From Rubrobacter sp. (GTDB lineage Bacteria > Actinomycetota > Rubrobacteria > Rubrobacterales > Rubrobacteraceae), in assembly GCA_016781725.1 (NCBI GenBank), contig JADDPU010000501.1, positions 1 through 5,339 of the forward strand: DNA of 5,339 bases, written 5' to 3'. Below, piece after piece: positions 1-5,339 of this stretch. The notes beneath the pieces were generated by a model. The model saw only the letters and a program-made list of their open reading frames with translations. It ran no database searches and was not told where the DNA came from. The translations under genes and the position numbers were made by a program. How positions within the stretch are numbered: position 1 is the first letter of the stretch; every line of letters begins with the position of its first letter.

Positions 1-58
1 GGGCCCCGAGGAGGGCATAGAGTACGGCGTGATCGACAACATCGTCAGAAACCATTAG
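1..58 (+). CDS. clpP: ATP-dependent Clp protease proteolytic subunit ClpP, C-terminal end (partial)
   Basis: Only the last 18 codons and a TAG stop (56-58) lie in the window; the reading frame starts at base 2. The visible tail reads GPEEGIEYGVIDNIVRNH. It matches the end of ClpP peptidases, where a Glu-Glu-Ala/Gly helix is followed by a Tyr-Gly-Leu/Val-Ile-Asp turn and a short basic tail. ClpP is the cytoplasmic serine peptidase that forms a double seven-subunit ring and degrades polypeptides fed by ClpX or ClpC. The catalytic Ser-His-Asp triad lies upstream and cannot be checked. The call rests on the tail motif plus the clpX gene just downstream, the usual partner. Whether this is the only clpP or the second of a clpP1-clpP2 pair cannot be seen. 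Confidence 0.85.
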   Translation, partial: GPEEGIEYGVIDNIVRNH

Positions 59-102
59 GTAGGAGTCGGTAGAAGGGGACGTGCAGGCGGTAGAGAGCTC
101 GG

Positions 103-107
103 GGAGG
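103..107 (+). promoter_or_regulatory. Shine-Dalgarno for the small zinc-finger gene
   Basis: GGAGG ends 4 bases before the ATG at 112. The spacing is a little short but the match to the 16S anti-SD is strong. An in-frame TAG at 91-93 and no other start codon between it and 112 fix this ATG as the only possible start. The rest of the 53-base spacer after clpP shows no clear promoter or terminator, so read-through from clpP is likely. Confidence 0.6.
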
Positions 108-111
108 CCGG

Positions 112-303
112 ATGAAAGACCTGCTGGACCGAAGACAGTGGGAACAACTGAAGCGTTCAGGGCTGCTAAAGTGCTCCTTCTGCGGCAAGTACAAGCGACA
201 GGTTGACAAGCTGATCTGCGGGCCAGGCGTGGCCATCTGCGACGAGTGCATCGAGCTGTGCAACGAGATCATCGAGGAAGAGCGAACCCAGGGGAGGACG
301 TAG
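112..303 (+). CDS. Stand-alone ClpX-type C4 zinc-binding domain protein (63 aa)
   Basis: The product is a 63-residue cytoplasmic protein consisting of a 20-residue charged leader, one ClpX N-terminal zinc-binding domain (zf-C4_ClpX family) and a short acidic-to-basic tail. Zinc ligands are C21, C24, C43 and C46 (CSFC and CDEC knuckles), with two further cysteines at 36 and 50. From the first ligand onward it matches the ZBD of the adjacent ClpX at 31 of 37 residues, without gaps. There is no AAA+ module, Walker motif or IGF loop, so it cannot unfold proteins or dock ClpP. In E. coli ClpX this domain dimerises and binds the adaptor SspB and substrates such as lambda O and MuA. A free copy could pair with ClpX, compete for adaptors or act as an adaptor itself; this is inference. 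It lies between clpP and clpX, 4 bases before clpX, and probably shares their mRNA. Its first half uses more A/T-ended codons (AAA, CGA, AGA, CTA, CCA) than clpX. A relic of a clpX duplication is the main alternative, but start, SD, stop and all ligands are intact. Confidence 0.85.
   Translation: MKDLLDRRQWEQLKRSGLLKCSFCGKYKRQVDKLICGPGVAICDECIELCNEIIEEERTQGRT
235..275 (+). repeat. 41-bp direct repeat, copy 1 (within the small ZBD gene)
   Basis: These 41 bases are identical, base for base, to 398-438 in clpX, offset by 163 bases. They encode the second zinc knuckle and following helix (residues 42 to 55, ICDECIELCNEII plus the first two bases of the next codon). The preceding parts of the two domains differ at many synonymous positions, so perfect identity is confined to this half. 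Confidence 0.95.
291..297 (+). promoter_or_regulatory. Shine-Dalgarno for clpX inside the end of the small ZBD gene
   Basis: GGGGAGG lies within the last codons of the small gene, 10 bases upstream of the clpX ATG at 308. Ribosomes terminating at TAG 301-303 would release within reach of this site, which favours translational coupling of the two proteins. Confidence 0.65.
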
Positions 304-307
304 CCGC

Positions 308-1567
<1,260 letters not shown>

Positions 1568-1581
1568 TCCCCGCGTGAGTC

Positions 1582-1630
1582 GAGAGGCGTGGCTCGCCAC
1601 TCTCTATTCCCGTCTCTCTAGCGAAGCCAC
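1582..1630 (+). other. Overlapping alternative hairpins in the clpX-valS gap
   Basis: The 99-base gap 1568-1666 holds two inverted repeats that share bases. Hairpin A pairs GGCG 1586-1589 with CGCC 1595-1598 around a 5-base loop. It can be extended by GAGA 1582-1585 with TCTC 1601-1604 across a 2-base bulge. Hairpin B pairs GTGGCTCGC 1589-1597 with GCG 1621-1623 plus AGCCAC 1625-1630, leaving A1624 bulged. A and B cannot form together. No T-run follows either stem, so neither looks like an intrinsic terminator, and valS may be read from the clpX transcript. A processing site or a chance pairing in GC-rich DNA are both possible. I see no clear promoter and no T-box in the gap. Confidence 0.3.
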
Positions 1631-1648
1631 CCAAGAAGGCGGACGGAT

Positions 1649-1654
1649 GGAAGG
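1649..1654 (+). promoter_or_regulatory. Possible Shine-Dalgarno for valS
   Basis: GGAAGG lies 12 bases upstream of the GTG at 1667, which is a weak match at rather long spacing. It is the best candidate: the valS frame has a stop at 1619-1621 and no other ATG, GTG or TTG before 1667. The ATG at 1647 is in a different frame. Confidence 0.4.
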
Positions 1655-1666
1655 CAGCATTACCCT

Positions 1667-4219
1667 GTGAGAAGGACCGAGATACCCAAGAACTACGACC
1701 ACCGCGCCGTCGAAGGGCGGTGGTACGCCGAGTGGGAACGCCGGGGCGCTTTCGAGGCCGATCCGAACCCCGAGAGGGAGCCCTACTGCATAGTCGTGCC
1801 GCCTTCGAACGTTACGGGTGCGCTGCACATGGGTCACGCGCTCAACGGTTCGATCCAGGACGCGCTGGTAAGGCGGGCGCGGATGAAGGGTTTCGAGACG
1901 TTGTGGCTCCCCGGGGTTGACCACGCCTCGATAGCGGTCCAGAACGTGGTCGAGCGCAAGCTCCTGCGCGAGGAGGGCAAGACCCGGTGGGACCTCGGGC
2001 GCGAGGCTTTTATCGAGCGGTGCCGCGAGTTCGCCCTAAAGACGCGAGAGCAGATACTGGGCCAGTACAAGCGGCTTGGCGCCTCGCTGGACTGGCGCCG
2101 CCTCAGGTACACGATGGACGAAGAGTACGTAGACGCCGTCCTGACGGCTTTCATCAGGTTGTACGAGGACGGCCTGATCTACCGCGGCAACCGCATCACC
2201 AACTGGTGCCCGCACGACCGCTCGGCCATCTCGGACCTGGAGGTCAACTACGAGGACGTGGACGGCAAGCTCTACGGCCTCCGCTACCCTTTCGTGGACG
2301 GCGGAGGGCCTGGGCCCGACGGCGAGGACTACGTCCAGGTCTTCTCCACCCGACCAGAGACGATGCTCGGCGACGTAGCCCTGGTAGTCCACCCGGACGA
2401 CGAGAGACACAAGGGGCTCGTCGGAAGGCGGGTCGAGGTGCCGTTCGTGGCGCGGGAGATAGAGGTCTTCGCCGACGAGTACGTGGATCCCGAGTTCGGG
2501 ACCGGCGTTCTCAAGGTCACGCCGGCCCACGACCCGAACGACTTCGAGATCGGTGAGCGCCTGGGTCTCCAGCCGGTCAACGTCATGAACGCGGACGGAA
2601 CCATCAACGAGAACGGCGGCCCCTTCGCGGGCCAGAGCCGGGAGGGCGCCAGAGAGGCAGTGGCCGGGCGTCTGGACGAGGAGGGGCTTCTCGGCGAGGT
2701 CCAAGACCACAGGTTCAGGATCGGAACGTGCGACCGCTGCGGGACCGTCATCGAGCCGTGGCTCTCGGAGCAGTGGTGGTGCTCGATGCGGCCCCTCGCC
2801 GAGCCCGCCATCGAGGCGCTCGAGGACCAGAAGATAAGGGTCTACCCCGACTCGTGGCGCCGAGAGACCGTGAGGTGGCTCGAGAACATCCGCGATTGGA
2901 ACGTCTCCAGGCAGCTGTGGTGGGGACAGCGCATCCCGGTGTGGTACGGCCCTGACGGCGAGGTAGTGGCCTCCAAAGAGTCGCCGGGTGAGGGTTTCGA
3001 GCAGGACCCGGACGTGTTCGACACCTGGTTCTCGAGCGGTCTTTGGCCCATCGCGACCCTGGGCTGGCCCGACGAAAGCGCGGAGGACCTCGGGTACTTC
3101 TACCCCACGAGCCTCCTCTCGACGGCACGCGAGATCATGTACCTGTGGGTAGCGCGCATGATCATGATGGGCCTGCGTTTCGAGGGCGGGATCCCCTTCA
3201 ACAAAGTGAACGTCCACTCCATCGTGCTGGCGGAGGATGGGACGAAGATGAGCCGCTCGAAGGGCAACACCATAGATCCCCTGGAGCTTTTCGACGAGTA
3301 CGGCACCGACGCCGTGCGCTTCGGCCTCCTCTACCAGTCCTCGACCCAGGACTTTCCGTACTCCCGCGAGCGGGCGGAGATGGGTAGGGCTTTCGTCACC
3401 AAGCTCTGGAACGCTACCCGGTTCGTCATCTCCTACGGGGACGGCGGGGCGTCGGACGAGCTTTCGGCTTCGGACCGCTGGATCCTCTCCGAGTTCAACC
3501 GCACCGTCAGGGAGTACGACCGGCTCCTGGAGGAGTGCGAGTTCTCCGAGGCTATGCGCCTGATCTACGGCTTTGCCTGGAACCAGTTCGCCGACTGGTA
3601 TATCGAGATCGCCAAGGCCGCGCCCTCGCCCGCGACGCCGCGGGTCCTGCGCGAGATCCTCCTCGGCACGCTCAAGCTCCTGCATCCCGTGATGCCCTTC
3701 GCCACCGAGGAGATGGCGAACGTGATGGGAGAGGAGGAGCTGCTCGCGCGCCAGAGGTTCCCCGAGTACGACCCCGCGCTCGAAGACGCGCAGGCGGAGC
3801 GGCTGATCGAACGCACCAAGCGGGCAGTCTCGGCGGTGCGCTCGTTCCGGGCCGAGTCGAAGGTCGAGGGCGAGCTTTTGGGGATAGCGCCGCCCGACAT
3901 CGAGGAGGGAGTGTTCGGGGCGCTCGCCCGGGTGAGGCCGACCCCGACCGCGGACGGGGAGAGCCGGGCTTCGCTGCCGGCCGGTGACCTCGTGGTTGAG
4001 ATAGTGCTCTCCGAGGAGCTGCGGCGCGGCGAGATTGAGCGCCTGCGCAAGGAGATCTCGCGCGTCGAGGCCGAGGTGAAGCGCGCCGAGGGCAAGCTCG
4101 CCAACGAGAAGTTCGTCCGGAACGCCCCGGAGAAGGTAGTCGCGGGCGAGCGCGAGAAGCTCGACGTCAACTCCGGGATGCTTCGAACCCTCTCCCGCCG
4201 CCTCGAAGAGTACCTCTAG
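1667..4219 (+). CDS. valS: Valyl-tRNA synthetase (valine--tRNA ligase)
   Basis: ValRS is a class Ia synthetase that charges tRNA-Val with valine in the cytoplasm and hydrolyses mischarged Thr-tRNA. The 850 residues are complete. The Rossmann catalytic core carries the HIGH signature as HMGH at 54-57 after PPSNVTG, and the KMSKS loop as KMSRS at 527-531. The inserted CP1 editing domain (about 195-345) has the threonine-rich TRPET peptide at 228-232 and the conserved Asp in AHDPND (D289). DTWFSS at 452-457 returns to the core. The anticodon-binding helical domain follows (about 600-740), and residues 783-850 form the C-terminal coiled-coil arm typical of ValRS, with the signature NEKFVRNAPEKVV. 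The CDRC pair at 355-358 resembles half a zinc knuckle. The segment before DTWFSS (about 427-450) has no cysteines, so the zinc knuckle found there in some relatives is absent. The start is GTG, giving an N-terminus ending in EIPKNYD, as usual for the family. It lies 99 bases after clpX and 18 before folC. Confidence 0.98.
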   Translation: MRRTEIPKNYDHRAVEGRWYAEWERRGAFEADPNPEREPYCIVVPPSNVTGALHMGHALNGSIQDALVRRARMKGFETLWLPGVDHASIAVQNVVERKLLREEGKTRWDLGREAFIERCREFALKTREQILGQYKRLGASLDWRRLRYTMDEEYVDAVLTAFIRLYEDGLIYRGNRITNWCPHDRSAISDLEVNYEDVDGKLYGLRYPFVDGGGPGPDGEDYVQVFSTRPETMLGDVALVVHPDDERHKGLVGRRVEVPFVAREIEVFADEYVDPEFGTGVLKVTPAHDPNDFEIGERLGLQPVNVMNADGTINENGGPFAGQSREGAREAVAGRLDEEGLLGEVQDHRFRIGTCDRCGTVIEPWLSEQWWCSMRPLAEPAIEALEDQKIRVYPDSWRRETVRWLENIRDWNVSRQLWWGQRIPVWYGPDGEVVASKESPGEGFEQDPDVFDTWFSSGLWPIATLGWPDESAEDLGYFYPTSLLSTAREIMYLWVARMIMMGLRFEGGIPFNKVNVHSIVLAEDGTKMSRSKGNTIDPLELFDEYGTDAVRFGLLYQSSTQDFPYSRERAEMGRAFVTKLWNATRFVISYGDGGASDELSASDRWILSEFNRTVREYDRLLEECEFSEAMRLIYGFAWNQFADWYIEIAKAAPSPATPRVLREILLGTLKLLHPVMPFATEEMANVMGEEELLARQRFPEYDPALEDAQAERLIERTKRAVSAVRSFRAESKVEGELLGIAPPDIEEGVFGALARVRPTPTADGESRASLPAGDLVVEIVLSEELRRGEIERLRKEISRVEAEVKRAEGKLANEKFVRNAPEKVVAGEREKLDVNSGMLRTLSRRLEEYL

Positions 4220-4223
4220 GAGG
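4218..4223 (+). promoter_or_regulatory. Shine-Dalgarno for folC overlapping the valS stop codon
   Basis: A perfect AGGAGG shares its first two bases with the valS TAG stop (4217-4219). The first in-frame start after it is GTG 4238, leaving a 14-base spacer, which is longer than usual. No ATG, GTG or TTG occurs in frame nearer to it. The arrangement implies coupling of folC translation to valS termination. Confidence 0.6.
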
Positions 4224-4237
4224 ACGCGCTTCCGGCC

Positions 4238-5339
4238 GTGCGCTCTTTCCTGGAGGTCTGCGCCGAGCTGGACCGCCGCAGGCACATCACCCTCGGCTTC
4301 GAGCGCATCGAGGCCCTCCTTGCCGCCCTCGGCCGGCCGGATCTCGCCCTCCCGCACGTAGTCCAGGTGGTCGGCACGAACGGCAAGGGCACCACGGCGG
4401 TGGCCCTCGCCGCGGCCCTCGAAGGGATGGGGCACGCCTCCGGCGCCTACCTCTCGCCGCACGTCCTCTCCTATACCGAGCGCGTCTCGCTGCGGGGCCG
4501 CCGGGCCTCCGAGGCTGAGTTCGCCCAAGGTGTGGGCGAGGCCATAGAGGTGGCCGACGAGCATGGCATCCCCGCCTCGCAGTTCGAGCTTCTGACCGCG
4601 GGCGCCCTGAAGATGTTCGCCGACGCCGGGCTGGAGTGGGTCGCGCTCGAGGCCGGGATGGGCGCCCGCCACGACGCCACCTCCGTCGTTCGCGCGGAGG
4701 CAGTCGTGCTCACGAACGTGGACCTGGACCACACGGAGTACCTGGGCGAGACCGTCGAGGAGATCGCGGCAGAGAAGCTGGCGAGCCTCAGGTCGGGGGC
4801 AACCCTGGTACTCGGGAGCGAGGAGCCGAGGGTGGTAAAGGTGGCCGAAAGCGAGTGCCGCCGGGTCGGGGCGAGGCTGGTTCGTGTAGGAGATGTGGAC
4901 GAGGGGCAGATCGCCCGTCTCGGCCTCGTCCCTTACGCGGCGCGGGACGTGGGGCTCGCTCTGGCGGCAGCGGAGGTCCTGCTTGACGGCTCGTTGTCCG
5001 CCAGGGCCAGGGAGTCGGCAGCGCTTGCGGTCAGGGAGGCGCTACCCGGGCGGTTCGAGACGCACGAGATAAACGGGGTGCCCGTGGTTTTGGATGGGGG
5101 GCACAACGCGGCTGGGGTCGAGGCGGCGCTCGCGGCGGTAGGGAAGGTGTACGGGGGGCGTCCGCTGGCCGTCGTGTTCGGCGTCTTGCGGGATAAGGAC
5201 GCCGGACGTATGCTTACCGCGTTGGAGGGGGAAGCCCGAACCATCGTGCTCACCCGGCCGGAGGGCGAGAGGGCGGCCGAACCCGCGCTCGTGGCTAGCG
5301 AGCATGGGCTTCTAGATCTCGTAGGGAGGAGAGCCGAGG
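4238..5339 (+). CDS. folC: Folylpolyglutamate synthase / dihydrofolate synthase FolC (3' end beyond window)
   Basis: FolC enzymes of the Mur-ligase superfamily add glutamate to dihydropteroate and/or to reduced folates using ATP, in the cytoplasm. 367 codons are visible; family proteins are usually about 420-450 residues, so the last part of the C-terminal domain is missing. Visible features are the P-loop GTNGKGT at 46-52, the SPH motif at 73-75, the FELLTAGAL helix at 116-124, DAT at 146-148, LTNVDLDHTEYLG at 158-170, the lysine that is carbamylated in the family (K180, in AAEK), PGRFE at 270-274, LDGGHN at 285-290, and FGVLRDKD at 314-321. I chose GTG 4238 because the product then begins the usual distance before the P-loop and follows an AGGAGG site. 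Some conserved positions differ: LEAGMGARHDATS replaces the usual LEVGLGGRLDATN, and LDGGHNAAG the usual DGAHNP. Whether it has one or both activities cannot be told. It sits 18 bases after valS, as in many actinobacteria and Bacillus. Confidence 0.95.
   Translation, partial: MRSFLEVCAELDRRRHITLGFERIEALLAALGRPDLALPHVVQVVGTNGKGTTAVALAAALEGMGHASGAYLSPHVLSYTERVSLRGRRASEAEFAQGVGEAIEVADEHGIPASQFELLTAGALKMFADAGLEWVALEAGMGARHDATSVVRAEAVVLTNVDLDHTEYLGETVEEIAAEKLASLRSGATLVLGSEEPRVVKVAESECRRVGARLVRVGDVDEGQIARLGLVPYAARDVGLALAAAEVLLDGSLSARARESAALAVREALPGRFETHEINGVPVVLDGGHNAAGVEAALAAVGKVYGGRPLAVVFGVLRDKDAGRMLTALEGEARTIVLTRPEGERAAEPALVASEHGLLDLVGRRAE

Noticed and set aside
81..230. GTG-initiated frame overlapping the small ZBD gene in another phase
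   Set aside because: It ends at an early stop, has no recognisable product, and competes with a frame that encodes a near-perfect ClpX zinc domain.
112..303. The small gene as a frameshifted or mis-assembled 5' piece of clpX
   Set aside because: clpX itself is complete from residue 1 with its own ZBD, SD and start. The two ZBD copies differ in sequence and leader, so this is a separate gene copy, not a broken clpX.
1582..1604. Rho-independent terminator after clpX
   Set aside because: The stem is short and bulged, and it is followed by TATTCCCG rather than a run of T.
1568..1666. T-box leader for valS
   Set aside because: The gap is too short for a full T-box, and neither the conserved T-box sequence nor a terminator with a T-run is present.
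2036..4732. 898-codon reverse-strand open frame opposite valS and folC
   Set aside because: It spans the boundary of two well-supported forward genes, has the compositional look of an antisense shadow, and shows no domain motif or credible SD.
4636..4986. Forward 116-codon frame inside folC
   Set aside because: It is an out-of-frame Gly/Arg-rich shadow. The folC frame through the same bases encodes all the expected motifs without interruption.

Overview
The window is a GC-rich, tightly packed, all-forward-strand stretch of a bacterial chromosome. It reads as one housekeeping gene run: the last codons of clpP, a tiny zinc-finger gene, clpX, valS and the first roughly 85% of folC. The order clpP-clpX-valS-folC is the one I know from actinobacteria (in Streptomyces it follows tig). 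The strong G/C bias with retained ATA, AGG and GTA codons, and the lack of a second clpP between clpP and clpX, would fit a deep-branching actinobacterium of the Rubrobacter kind. That placement is inference, not proof.

Layout: 1-58 is the C-terminal tail of the ClpP peptidase. A 53-base spacer follows. 112-303 encodes a 63-residue protein that is little more than a free-standing copy of the ClpX N-terminal zinc-binding domain (ZBD). 308-1567 is a complete, canonical ClpX with its own ZBD, starting 4 bases after the small gene stops. A 99-base gap (1568-1666) contains two overlapping, mutually exclusive inverted repeats but no convincing terminator. 1667-4219 is a complete valyl-tRNA synthetase with HIGH and KMSKS motifs, editing domain and C-terminal coiled coil. 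4238-5339 is a FolC-type folylpolyglutamate/dihydrofolate synthase cut off by the window edge; its Shine-Dalgarno sequence overlaps the valS stop codon.

How they work together: ClpP and ClpX form the ATP-dependent ClpXP protease. The ZBD of ClpX dimerises and docks adaptors and some substrates. The small gene between clpP and clpX encodes a separate ZBD with a different N-terminal leader and substitutions at two surface positions. It probably shares a transcript with both ClpXP subunits, so the simplest hypothesis is a small ClpX partner or modulator (hetero-dimeriser, adaptor competitor or adaptor). It is the only non-routine element here. valS and folC are ordinary neighbours with no mechanistic link to ClpXP visible in the sequence.
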